Assembly: GCA_964449675.1 (NCBI GenBank)
Contig: CAYVAR010000017.1
Location: 1 to 28,346, forward strand
Length of the DNA: 28,346 bases
Direction: 5' to 3'
From: CAYVAR01 sp964449675
Lineage (GTDB): Bacteria; Patescibacteriota; Microgenomatia; UBA10105; UBA927
The notes below the pieces were generated by a model, which made no database searches, was not told where the DNA came from, and was given only the letters and a program-made list of their open reading frames with translations. Below are positions 7,432 through 13,698 of the stretch, one piece after another. How positions within the stretch are numbered: position 1 is the first letter of the stretch; each line of letters begins with the position of its first letter. Both the position numbers and the translations under genes were made by a program.

Positions 7432-7995
7432 TTACGCTCTTTCCAAGTACTGTCCCGTCTCTGTGTCAATAGCAATCGTATCGCCTTGTTTGATAAACAA
7501 GGGAACAGTGACTTTAAGTCCGGTTTCCACCGTCACGACTTTCCCGGCGCCAGCAACGGTATCGCCGCGGGCACCCTCTGATGCTTCTGTTACCAGAAGA
7601 CGCACTTTCTTGGGAAATCGTACACCTAGTGCTTCTTCATCATGGACAAGAATTTGATACGTATCATTAGGCTTCATATAGGGGAGAAAATCACTCAGTA
7701 CGGCTTGAGGAATACTGATCTGCTCATAGGAAAAATTATTCATGAATACATAGTTTTCACCTTCTTTATAAAGATATTGCATTTCGTTTGTTTCAACGGG
7801 AATCTCAATGACTGATTCTCCAGACTTATACGTAAAGTCCTGGACTTTCCCGGTTTTGAGAGACTTAAGTCTGGTGCGCACAAACGCACTCCCCTTGCCG
7901 GGATTGACGTGCTGAAACTGCACAATCGTATGTGGTTCATTTTTAAATTCTATAACTGACCCTTTCCGAAAATCAGCGGTGGTGATGGTAGACAT
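7432..7995 (-). CDS. efp: translation elongation factor P
   Basis: EF-P binds between the P and E sites of ribosomes stalled at polyproline. From the ATG at 7995 the protein has 187 residues, the normal length, and Lys34 falls exactly in the NPGKGSAF loop, matching the modified Lys34 of E. coli. The three-domain beta fold is visible: KOW-like N-terminus (TADFRKGSVIEFKNEPHTIV), the middle domain (TYQILVHDEEALGVRFPKKVRLLVTEA) and the C-terminal OB domain ending GDTIAIDTETGQYLERA. An upstream ATG at 8013 has a better Shine-Dalgarno (AGGAG, 9 bases before) and would add six residues, but that ATG sits at the predicted 5' end of the mRNA within a hairpin. An EpmA-like ligase is encoded about 3 kb away. 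Confidence 0.93.
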   Translation of the reverse strand: MSTITTADFRKGSVIEFKNEPHTIVQFQHVNPGKGSAFVRTRLKSLKTGKVQDFTYKSGESVIEIPVETNEMQYLYKEGENYVFMNNFSYEQISIPQAVLSDFLPYMKPNDTYQILVHDEEALGVRFPKKVRLLVTEASEGARGDTVAGAGKVVTVETGLKVTVPLFIKQGDTIAIDTETGQYLERA

Positions 7996-8005
7996 AAAAA
8001 GAAAT

Positions 8006-8056
8006 GTTCCCATGTGGGAACGCTCCTATTATATCTCTCTATAAAGCGAGAAACAA
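8006..8056 (-). promoter_or_regulatory. efp promoter and 5'-end hairpin
   Basis: On the minus strand TTGTTT and a perfect TATAAT (8033-8028) are 17 bases apart. The expected transcript start, near 8021, coincides with the first base of an inverted repeat with 7-base arms GTTCCCA and TGGGAAC and a 2-base centre (8006-8021). TTTCTTTTT follows, then the ATG at 7995. The hairpin would cap the mRNA 5' end and hide the alternative start at 8013. Confidence 0.55.
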
Positions 8057-8066
8057 TACGAGGTGC

Positions 8067-8462
8067 TTACCACACGGTGCGAACGTGGCGGTAACCCCGA
8101 ATCTTGGCGTCTCCGGTCACGAGCGGCACACCCAATCGAAGCGCCGTTGCCACAATGATTCGATCTGCGGGGTCTTTGTGAAATGGTTCCGGTAGAAATA
8201 CCGCAGACTGCATCATTTGATGATTAACCGGAGTAATTTGAAGGAATGGGACTGCCTCGAGATCATTAATCCATGTCTCAATGTCGCGGGCTAAGTTCAA
8301 CCGCCCTCCTTTTATTAACATACAGATTTCCCACACGCTGATAGATGACACTGCTATTTCCCCTGATTTTCTTTCTTGCTCGATTACAGAACGTGCGCGA
8401 AGGGAAAGATGTTTGTCGTTTTCTAGCCACCAGAGGAGAACATGGGTATCGAGAAGAATCAC
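8067..8462 (-). CDS. VapC-type PIN-domain toxin
   Basis: A 131-residue PIN-domain ribonuclease of the kind that cleaves tRNA or rRNA. All acidic positions are visible: D5 in ILLDTHVLLWWL, E in SSISVWEICML, D in HKDPADRIIVATA, and D in LVTGDAKI. The pattern closely resembles the Sll0205-like VapC group. It starts with GTG at 8462; GTGA overlaps the stop of the upstream phd antitoxin, so the two are translationally coupled with the antitoxin first. The product should be held inactive by the Phd-type partner. Confidence 0.9.
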   Translation of the reverse strand: MILLDTHVLLWWLENDKHLSLRARSVIEQERKSGEIAVSSISVWEICMLIKGGRLNLARDIETWINDLEAVPFLQITPVNHQMMQSAVFLPEPFHKDPADRIIVATALRLGVPLVTGDAKIRGYRHVRTVW

Positions 8463-8695
8463 TTAAGGGCCTCCCAGTCATCTAGTCCCACTGGTTCAAA
8501 GGGATTGGTATAGGAAATGACGCTCCCCCGCAATCGCGCAAGAGCAGAATCGTCTTTTTTCGTATACGGAATGACCTTCGCCACGGGCTTTCCCGCGTGG
8601 GTAATCACGAACGTCTTTTTTTGCTGTTCCACCATGCGCAAATACTCAAGTATCTGTGGTTTAAATTGGGATTTAGATATGACGGTTTGTTGCAT
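8459..8695 (-). CDS. Phd/YefM-type antitoxin
   Basis: A 78-residue protein with the Phd/YefM outline: short N-terminal strand (TVISKSQF), helix FKPQILEYLRMVEQQKK, then the strand pair TFVITHAGKPVAKVIPY, which is the hallmark of the family, and a flexible toxin-binding tail (FEPVGLDDWEALK). It precedes and overlaps vapC by 4 bases. A good ribosome site AAGGAG lies 7 bases before the ATG. The upstream promoter is covered by CATG-centred palindromes, which fits autorepression by the antitoxin or the complex. Confidence 0.9.
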   Translation of the reverse strand: MQQTVISKSQFKPQILEYLRMVEQQKKTFVITHAGKPVAKVIPYTKKDDSALARLRGSVISYTNPFEPVGLDDWEALK

Positions 8696-8708
8696 AGATA
8701 TCTCCTTC

Positions 8709-8748
8709 TGACCATGGTCATGGTACCATGGTCATGGCTATGTGTCAA
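8709..8748 (-). promoter_or_regulatory. phd-vapC promoter with palindromic operator array
   Basis: Minus-strand promoter TTGACA (8748-8743), 17 bases, TACCAT (8725-8720). The -10 region lies within two abutting perfect 12-base palindromes, TGACCATGGTCA (8709-8720) and CATGGTACCATG (8719-8730), followed by a third CCATGG centre at 8726-8731. The 12-base unit CCATGGTCATGG occurs twice (8712 and 8726). Confidence 0.75.
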
Positions 8749-9494
8749 GAACGGCCGTATGTTGACCAAAGGAGATCAAAGAGTACAGATTGCGTCTGGG
8801 CTAGTTCGCCATTCCAAATCTCTGTTGCGACGATGGTATCTTTTCCATACCCGACCAGATATATTTTCTGTTTGGTAATAATCGTATCTGAAGAGAACGT
8901 GACTCCTTCCGGCAAAATCGATATACCATGCTTGGCAGATGCGTACAATTTTTTGTATTCCTCTGCTTCGCTGCAGCGCACCAATAGCTCTTTAGCGCGC
9001 CCACCACGGGCTTTGAGCGTCAGGGGAATTTTATGAAAATACTCCGGCATCATGCCCTTTACGCGGCCGGGGTGAAAAACCGAAACAAACGATGGTTCTT
9101 TGAGTACCTCCTCATACATGAACGCGACGCGCGCCGGGCCTTCATAAAATTGTACCGTCGGCCGGATAGCATGGGTGGCTTCTAGTTTAGCTAGAACTGG
9201 AAGCCGCGAGATGAGAATTGCTTTAGCTTCATCTATCTCCCGGCGCTTCCGTTCGAGGATCGCCGGAAGATCAGCTACAGGCAACGGCTTGGCGTGCATG
9301 ACACCCCGATGGGCAAATAAACTTACTACTCCGGCAGCCACCAGTCGGTCCAGAACCACATACATGGATGAGCGGTTAATCCCAGCATGCTTAGCCCACA
9401 CACTCACTGGGCTTGCCCCCAGCTTGACGAGCTCCAAAAACGCTCCGGTTTCTTTTTGGTCCAGATGAAATTGAGCAAATATATCCTGCATCAT
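8745..9494 (-). CDS. TrmB-like winged-helix transcriptional regulator
   Basis: A 249-residue protein. Residues about 5-70 form an HTH of the TrmB type (LDQKETGAFLELVKLGASPVSVWAKHAGINRSSMYVVLDRLVAAGVV). A coiled linker follows (LPAILERKRREIDEAKAILISRL), then an effector-like domain (VQFYEGPARVAFMYEEVL; GYGKDTIVATEIWN) like those that sense sugars or other small ligands in TrmB proteins. The ligand is unknown. Its start is 7 bases from an inverted repeat (GTTGTAA/TTACAAC), and a matching half-site sits over the promoter of the divergent gene, so it probably controls itself and perhaps that gene. A second ATG codon follows directly at 9491. Confidence 0.85.
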   Translation of the reverse strand: MMQDIFAQFHLDQKETGAFLELVKLGASPVSVWAKHAGINRSSMYVVLDRLVAAGVVSLFAHRGVMHAKPLPVADLPAILERKRREIDEAKAILISRLPVLAKLEATHAIRPTVQFYEGPARVAFMYEEVLKEPSFVSVFHPGRVKGMMPEYFHKIPLTLKARGGRAKELLVRCSEAEEYKKLYASAKHGISILPEGVTFSSDTIITKQKIYLVGYGKDTIVATEIWNGELAQTQSVLFDLLWSTYGRS

Positions 9495-9500
9495 AGTGTT

Positions 9501-9516
9501 GTTGTAAAGTTACAAC
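9501..9516. promoter_or_regulatory. inverted-repeat operator upstream of the TrmB-like gene
   Basis: A perfect inverted repeat: GTTGTAA, 2 bases, TTACAAC. It is just upstream of the regulator's ATG (9494). The same GTTGTAA half-site recurs at 9570-9576, next to the -35 box of the divergent promoter, suggesting one regulator acts on both sides. The rest of 9517-9569 is AT-rich with no gene. Confidence 0.6.
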
Positions 9517-9580
9517 ATATCAATATTGCCTCATTTTAGATACATTTTTCCTGTTTGTCAAGTACTAATGTTGTAAATAT

Positions 9581-9792
9581 TTGACAGTTATATTTATTTC
9601 ATGATACTATCCTGTAGTAAGTACTATCAGATCAGACAAGGAGGTAATACAAGGTTGAATGAGTTGCAAATAGCGCAACGAAATTCGAAAAAAAGCACAT
9701 TAACAACATCATATCCCTCCCAATCGTGGCATCCGCTGGATGCCGAAACCCGCAGTCGCCCCTGCAAAATTGTTCACCAAAAGGAGACCAAA
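9581..9792 (+). promoter_or_regulatory. promoter and long structured leader of the 93-residue gene
   Basis: TTGACA (9581-9586) is followed after 18 bases by TACTAT (9605-9610). The predicted leader is about 175 bases long. It holds a near-perfect Shine-Dalgarno AAGGAGGT (9638-9645) that faces an in-frame TTG at 9655 and a five-codon mini-ORF at 9658-9672 (ATG, three sense codons, TAG). It also holds a perfect hairpin GGCATCC/GGATGCC with a 3-base loop (9728-9744), and then the ribosome site AAGGAG (9781-9786) used by the ATG at 9793. It is not an obvious known riboswitch. Confidence 0.5.
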
Positions 9793-10074
9793 ATGGAACC
9801 AACGATTTTTCTAAATCGCCTGGCAAGAACGGAACAGCTGTACGATCAGTTTCGTTGTCCACCGTTCTATGTAGTCCCAGTAGCGGCACGAGATCAGTTT
9901 TTAAGACGAACCAAAATGACGGAAGAAGTGCTGAACGAAGCGATAAGAAAATTTGAGGCGACGTTCCCGAAATCGATTTGGAAGGAAGACTTTGAGGGAG
10001 TTCCAGTCTACCACGTATCGACTCATGATTTTTCTACCGAGATCGTCAAAATAAGATACGTGATTCGTCGCTAA
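9793..10074 (+). CDS. unknown small protein divergent from the TrmB-like regulator
   Basis: A 93-residue protein with no family that I recognise: MEPTIFLNRLARTEQ, helical LNEAIRKFEATFPKSIWKEDF, and C-terminal strands GVPVYHVSTHDFSTEIVKIRYVIRR. There is no signal or membrane segment. The start at 9793 is chosen for its AAGGAG at the right distance. The frame is open further upstream and could begin at TTG 9655, which also has a strong Shine-Dalgarno, giving 139 residues with a Ser/Thr/Gln-rich, apparently unstructured extension. The gene ends before a strong branched terminator, so it is a single-gene transcript, probably under the neighbouring regulator. Confidence 0.6.
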   Translation: MEPTIFLNRLARTEQLYDQFRCPPFYVVPVAARDQFLRRTKMTEEVLNEAIRKFEATFPKSIWKEDFEGVPVYHVSTHDFSTEIVKIRYVIRR

Positions 10075-10095
10075 ATGACAAGAGGGATGTGATGT

Positions 10096-10163
10096 GAGGG
10101 GTGCCGTGGGTATGGGCGATTCGCCAACTGGCGAATAATATCATACGGCACCTCTCTTTTTTT
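10096..10163 (+). terminator. branched rho-independent terminator
   Basis: An outer stem pairs GAGGGGTGCCGT (10096-10107) with the complementary ACGGCACCTCTC ending at 10156. Inside it is a perfect 8-base hairpin ATTCGCCA/TGGCGAAT (10119-10136). Seven T residues follow (10157-10163). It lies 21 bases after the stop at 10074 and insulates the AbrB/PIN pair downstream. Confidence 0.85.
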
Positions 10164-10200
10164 ATATTTTATCTTCCACCACAACTCCCAAAAGAACTTC

Positions 10201-10230
10201 TTGACCGACGATACCTCAAAAAGGTAGAAT
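10201..10230 (+). promoter_or_regulatory. promoter of the AbrB/PIN operon
   Basis: TTGACC (10201-10206), an 18-base spacer, and TAGAAT (10225-10230), 18 bases before the ATG at 10249. The leader has only a weak purine-rich ribosome site (GAAGAAA). Confidence 0.55.
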
Positions 10231-10248
10231 TATGGAAAAGAAGAAATT

Positions 10249-10509
10249 ATGCAAACTCTTCCATTTGAAGATATTATCAAAATTCAACCCAAAGGGCTTA
10301 TTACGATTCCCAAAAAGATTCGCAAGGCTCTTGGGCTAGAAGAAAATATGCTGGCGCGCCTGCGTACCGAAAAGGGCCGTCTTATTGTCGAGTCCGTCCG
10401 GACGCTCCCCTATCCGGTACGCTCGTACACCGATAAAGAACTGGCGGAGTTTATAGCGTATGACAGACAACAAGGCAAAGAGCTCCGTCGTAATAAAATA
10501 GTCAAGTGA
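10249..10509 (+). CDS. AbrB/MazE-type antitoxin
   Basis: An 86-residue protein whose residues about 9-50 are a swapped-hairpin AbrB domain: IIKIQPKGLITIPKKIRKALGLEENMLARLRTEKGRLIVE, with the usual KGxxTIPKxIRxALGLxEG pattern. The C-terminal part (SYTDKELAEFIAYDRQQGKEL) is a helical toxin-binding tail. Its stop codon overlaps the GTG start of the downstream PIN gene (GTGA), so the two are coupled. It should bind DNA at its own promoter and neutralise the PIN partner. Confidence 0.9.
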   Translation: MQTLPFEDIIKIQPKGLITIPKKIRKALGLEENMLARLRTEKGRLIVESVRTLPYPVRSYTDKELAEFIAYDRQQGKELRRNKIVK

Positions 10510-10958
10510 ATAAAAGATTCCAACCTCCACGCGTCCTCTTTAATGCATCGGTTATTTTTTCAGCCTATTGCTCCAAGAAGGGAGCGTCACGTGCGCTTAT
10601 GCTCCTGTTAAAACAAAAACGTATCGTAGGCATCATCAGTGAAACCATTCTCGATGAACTCCTCAAACACGCAGACAAAATTCCCATGGGTAGAGAGCAG
10701 TTACAACACGAAATTGTCCGAAACTTTGGAAACATCCTGCCTGCGCCGGAAGAAAAAAATGTTTCACAGTACAAGCATCTCATGATGGATCATGGTGATG
10801 CTCACCTCTTTGCAACAGCAAAGGAACAGCACTGTACGCACCTCGTATCACTTGACAAAAAACACGTCCTTTTTCTAAAAAACAAACTCAAACCATTGCA
10901 CATCGTCTCCCCGGCTGAACTTATTCTTGCATTGAAGGATGACAATACAAAGAAGTAG
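10506..10958 (+). CDS. PIN-domain toxin with Asn at the first catalytic position
   Basis: A 150-residue PIN-family protein of the kind annotated as a putative TA toxin component. The first motif reads VLFNASVIFSAY, where most PIN nucleases have Asp (LDxNV): the metal-binding Asp is replaced by Asn. The other acidic positions are present: ISETILDELL, DHGDAHLFATAKE and LVSLDKKHVL. A subfamily with FNAS may be normal, so the change need not mean loss of activity. It starts with GTG at 10506 inside the antitoxin stop (4-base overlap). It converges with the ligase gene ending at 10968, with only 9 bases between them. Confidence 0.82.
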   Translation: MNKRFQPPRVLFNASVIFSAYCSKKGASRALMLLLKQKRIVGIISETILDELLKHADKIPMGREQLQHEIVRNFGNILPAPEEKNVSQYKHLMMDHGDAHLFATAKEQHCTHLVSLDKKHVLFLKNKLKPLHIVSPAELILALKDDNTKK

Positions 10959-10967
10959 ACAAAAAAA

Positions 10968-12029
10968 TTATTCAAACAAATCTTCTCTCGGGAAAAAGAG
11001 GGTATCGGCGATATCCGTGACATCGGCAAAAAGCATGATGAGCCGGTCTACTCCCACAGCGATGCCCCCGGCTTTCGGCATACCGGTTTTGAGCGCTTCG
11101 ATAAAGTCCATATCAATGGGGTGCTCGACTTTCCCTAATCGTTTTCGCTCTATGTCTTCTTCCTGAAAGCGTTTCAGCTGCTCTTTCCAATCCGTGAGCT
11201 CACTATAGGCATCCCCGAGCTCCAGACCTTCGATATAAAATTCAAACCGCTCTGCAAAGCGAGGATCAGACTTTTTTATTTTCGCAAGAGCAGCTAAAGA
11301 CACCGGGTAGTCATAGATGATTGTCGGTTTGCCCCGTCCGAGACGTGGTTCGATTTCATTTAAAAAAATTTGATGAAACAGTTCTTCCCAGGTGACTAGA
11401 GGGCTCACCGTATACCCCTTTTTCTTAGCTAACGGAGCTAGAGTTTTTCTATCGAGAGCCTTGGTAATATCGATGTGGGCATAGTGTCGAAACGCCTGGG
11501 TTATTGATAATCGTTCCCAAGGCTTTGATAAATCGATCTGCTTCCCTTGATAGATAAGCTCTGTTGGTTTTACTGAGGTTGTTGTTGCTTTACTTCGAAG
11601 TAAATACGTATTGATAAAATAGAGAAGCTCTTCACAGTCGTTCATGATATCCGTATAATCACTGTCGACTCGATACCACTCAAGAATAGTAAACTCCGGC
11701 GTATGGGTGAGGCTTTTATCTTCCGTATTGCGAAAGCTTTTGGGGAGGGTAAAACAGTTGCCAATTCCAGAAACGAGAAGTTTTTTGATAAATGGCTCTG
11801 GAGAAGTGGGTAAAAATGCTCTCGTAGGTTTTCGATTTCGATCAAGAAGCGTGGTCTCAAAGATATCTAGATATGATTCTGGCGGTAAACTTCCGGTGAG
11901 ATAGGGTGTTTCTACTTCATGAAATTTTTGATCAAAAAAGAACCTACGAATCGCAGTAAGCACGCGTTCGCGAATAAAATAACGATCCCAGAGGCTTGGG
12001 TTTTTACGAAGTTTTTGCCACGTCTTCAT
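10968..12029 (-). CDS. epmA: EpmA-like class II ligase for EF-P (PoxA/GenX type)
   Basis: A 353-residue class II lysyl-tRNA-synthetase paralogue made of the catalytic core only, without the N-terminal anticodon-binding domain. Motif 1 region: VLTAIRRFFFDQKFHEVETPYL. Motif 2: FRNTEDKSLTHTPEFTILEWYR. A substrate-pocket segment follows (GLELGDAYSELTD), then motif 3, GIAVGVDRLIMLF. Length and layout match EpmA, which attaches (R)-beta-lysine or lysine to EF-P Lys34, and efp lies about 3 kb away. No epmB (lysine aminomutase) is in view. The upstream in-frame TTG (12050) lies inside a repeat array, so the ATG at 12029 is preferred; no Shine-Dalgarno precedes it. Confidence 0.85.
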   Translation of the reverse strand: MKTWQKLRKNPSLWDRYFIRERVLTAIRRFFFDQKFHEVETPYLTGSLPPESYLDIFETTLLDRNRKPTRAFLPTSPEPFIKKLLVSGIGNCFTLPKSFRNTEDKSLTHTPEFTILEWYRVDSDYTDIMNDCEELLYFINTYLLRSKATTTSVKPTELIYQGKQIDLSKPWERLSITQAFRHYAHIDITKALDRKTLAPLAKKKGYTVSPLVTWEELFHQIFLNEIEPRLGRGKPTIIYDYPVSLAALAKIKKSDPRFAERFEFYIEGLELGDAYSELTDWKEQLKRFQEEDIERKRLGKVEHPIDMDFIEALKTGMPKAGGIAVGVDRLIMLFADVTDIADTLFFPREDLFE

Positions 12030-12032
12030 AAC

Positions 12033-12077
12033 AATACTACCAATCAACAAATACTACCAATATCCAATACTACCAAA
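12033..12077. repeat. three copies of the AATACTACCAAT word (left flank of the four-helix gene)
   Basis: Two exact copies of AATACTACCAAT at 12033-12044 and 12050-12061, and a near copy at 12066-12077, spaced 16-17 bases apart. They occupy the whole gap between the EpmA-like start codon and the four-helix-bundle stop. Confidence 0.85.
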
Positions 12078-12080
12078 AAA

Positions 12081-12440
12081 TTAACTCTTGTTCGCTTTTG
12101 TGTTAATAATGATTTTACTAATAATCTTGATAAGTTCTTCGCTCTCGCCAATAAGGCCGGCAAGACGTTCGGCCAATTGAGGATATAGATCTGCAATAAT
12201 CCGTAGCCAATACCGCGTCTCCTTTAACTCTTTACGTACTGTCGTACAGATATGGAGAAAATCATTCCTCGTCGATGTCCCATCTGCTTCGTTATCATTT
12301 ACTCCTACAGAGGTAAGTGATCGGGCGTACTGATCTATGATGATCTTGGCTTCGATCGTTTTTGGAAGGTGCGGTATCACCTTTAAGCCCAGTGTAACAA
12401 AGCGAAATATGCGCTCATGAATATCAACCTGCTGATTCAT
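12081..12440 (-). CDS. four-helix-bundle protein (S23/23S rRNA intervening-sequence family)
   Basis: A 119-residue all-helical protein. The family core is clear: LGLKVIPHLPKT, then SLTSVGVNDNEADGTSTRNDFLHICTTVRKELKETRYWLRII, corresponding to the usual S-x-x-AN-I-AEG-x-x-R-x-x-x-F-x-x-x-L-x-x-A-x-x-S-x-x-E pattern with several substitutions. Relatives are encoded inside 23S rRNA intervening sequences, occur free-standing in many CPR genomes, and include the Avd accessory proteins of diversity-generating retroelements. No reverse transcriptase or variable repeat is in this window, so a retroelement role is not supported. The gene is bracketed by inverted copies of a 12-base word. The molecular function is unknown, probably nucleic-acid binding. 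Confidence 0.85.
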   Translation of the reverse strand: MNQQVDIHERIFRFVTLGLKVIPHLPKTIEAKIIIDQYARSLTSVGVNDNEADGTSTRNDFLHICTTVRKELKETRYWLRIIADLYPQLAERLAGLIGESEELIKIISKIIINTKANKS

Positions 12441-12464
12441 TCACCTGATTATACTCCGTTTATT

Positions 12465-12476
12465 ATTGGTAGTATT
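12465..12476. repeat. inverted copy of the 12-base word (right flank of the four-helix gene)
   Basis: ATTGGTAGTATT, the exact reverse complement of the words at 12033 and 12050. It lies between the SurA-like stop (12480) and the four-helix start (12440). The same 12-mer also occurs twice in yidC (23938 and 23965). Confidence 0.85.
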
Positions 12477-12479
12477 CTC

Positions 12480-13124
12480 CTAGAGAAATCGGAGGATTTT
12501 TGCTTTTTCTTTTAGCTCGCTAAACCACGTTTGAAGTTTTTCACCTACCTTTGCATCCATGATCGCATTCTGCGCTTCTTTTCGAAGCTCCCCAGGTTCA
12601 GTAGCCGCAAGAAGCGCCCGACTTGTGGCGATATAGGTATCGATGTCATTTTCCGTAATAGCGATGTCTTTGCCCAGAACCTCTCGTATGGTGAGTTGCA
12701 TGCGAATTTGCGTCTCAAAGTCAGCTTTTGACATACCCTGATATGCTAGGAGGTCTTCAAGTTTTACGTTCCCACCAAGGCCTTTCATAATCTCTCCAAC
12801 TTTTCCATCTATATCCTGCTGGGATATAACAACACCAGACTTTTTTGCAGCATCAGCAATAAGCGTCTCACTAATGATCCCCTCAAGCGTTTGCTTGCCA
12901 AAGCGGGAAACAAGTACCTTATTTAAGTCCCAACGGAAAATAGGTTTTCCGTTAACCACCGCAGCAACAAAAAGCCCCTTATTGGTAAAAAAAAGAATAA
13001 CCAGTCCGAGGATAAGAACCCCAAGAGCAAGACTATATGGCTTTCTCCACATCGGCGTTTCTGAAGGCATTGACGGCATCGAAGTGACATCATCACGAAA
13101 TAGTTTTTTTACTTTGGACGGCAT
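12480..13124 (-). CDS. membrane-anchored SurA-N-like chaperone
   Basis: A 214-residue protein. Residues 1-27 are cytoplasmic, about 28-50 form a transmembrane helix (PYSLALGVLILGLVILFF), and the rest is external. The external part matches the SurA N-terminal domain: VAAVVNGKPIFRWDLNKVL, LEGIISETLIADAAKKSGVVISQQDIDGKVGEI, MSKADFETQIRMQLTIREVLGKDIAITENDIDTYI. No parvulin PPIase domain is inserted, so it should act as a holdase-type folding helper for exported proteins rather than as an isomerase. It is the first gene of a minus-strand run with the four-helix protein and the EpmA-like ligase. No strong Shine-Dalgarno is seen. Confidence 0.82.
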   Translation of the reverse strand: MPSKVKKLFRDDVTSMPSMPSETPMWRKPYSLALGVLILGLVILFFTNKGLFVAAVVNGKPIFRWDLNKVLVSRFGKQTLEGIISETLIADAAKKSGVVISQQDIDGKVGEIMKGLGGNVKLEDLLAYQGMSKADFETQIRMQLTIREVLGKDIAITENDIDTYIATSRALLAATEPGELRKEAQNAIMDAKVGEKLQTWFSELKEKAKILRFL

Positions 13125-13181
13125 GAATGTTCCAAGGATACCATACTCACCTATCGTATCGCAATGGTCTGAAAAACAGGG

Positions 13182-13361
13182 TCAATTCTTTTTACGGAGA
13201 TAGTCTTGCGCAAGGATAAATCCGTTCTTCTTTCGTTCTTGCGCAAGTCCGCGCCTTACATAGGCGTGCAATACGTCCACGATGCGCACCTTTCTTGTTT
13301 TTGCCTCAAGACGCAATTCTTTATAAAGCTCCTCAGGAAAAGAACATCGAATATAAGGCAT
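13182..13361 (-). CDS. small ribbon-helix-helix-like protein (59 residues)
   Basis: A short gene of 60 codons read on the minus strand from ATG at 13361 to TGA at 13182. The product begins MPYIRCSFPEELYKELRLEA and continues KTRKVRIVDVLHAYVRRGLA, then QERKKNGFILAQDYLRKKN. The pattern (short strand YIRCSFP, then two amphipathic helices separated by KVRIV) is that of a minimal RHH DNA-binding protein such as an antitoxin. No toxin gene adjoins it; the neighbours are the SurA-like gene 57 bases downstream and brnA ending 13 bases upstream. It may be an orphan antitoxin or a third member of the brnT-brnA transcript. Confidence 0.65.
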   Translation of the reverse strand: MPYIRCSFPEELYKELRLEAKTRKVRIVDVLHAYVRRGLAQERKKNGFILAQDYLRKKN

Positions 13362-13374
13362 ATATCAACAAAAA

Positions 13375-13698
13375 TCACGACGGGCGTTTTATAAAAGTGG
13401 TACCGCCGCGTTTCTTTGAAAGCTCCTCCTTGACCCGCTGGGCGAGAAAGATTTTGATAAGCGACTGGTAAGGGACGTCGGCATTATCCGCGATGTGCCT
13501 CACTTGCGCGATGAGTGGCTCCGGTAGACGCAAAGAGATCACCCGCGTCGGCGGCGTAAAGTTTGTACGTTTGAGGTTAGGGAAACTCACGCGCTGGGCT
13601 TTTGACCAATCGATGTACTCGGTTGAATCATGCGTCGCCCAAAACTTACGCTCCTCATCTTCGGTTTTAAATCTTGGGATAGGCTTAAACTTTTTCAT
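13375..13698 (-). CDS. brnA: BrnA-type antitoxin
   Basis: A 107-residue protein. The N-terminal toxin-binding part has the BrnA/CopG pattern RFKTEDEERKFWATHDSTEYIDW. The C-terminal part is an RHH-type DNA-binding region, VISLRLPEPLIAQVRHIADNADVPYQSLIKIFLAQRVKEEL. It is encoded after the toxin, and its ATG overlaps the last 14 bases of brnT, the usual order for brnT-brnA. It should repress the operon and neutralise BrnT. Confidence 0.88.
   Translation of the reverse strand: MKKFKPIPRFKTEDEERKFWATHDSTEYIDWSKAQRVSFPNLKRTNFTPPTRVISLRLPEPLIAQVRHIADNADVPYQSLIKIFLAQRVKEELSKKRGGTTFIKRPS

Noticed and set aside
7281..7475. 64-codon open frame on the minus strand between efp and the nuclease
   Set aside because: It overlaps the end of efp in another frame and coincides with the self-complementary block; the composition is not protein-like.
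12030..12050. TTG start at 12050 for the EpmA-like gene
   Set aside because: The extra codons lie inside the repeat array; ATG 12029 gives a normal N-terminus.
12081..12440. Diversity-generating retroelement accessory protein (Avd)
   Set aside because: The family is related, but no reverse transcriptase, template repeat or variable repeat was found in the window.
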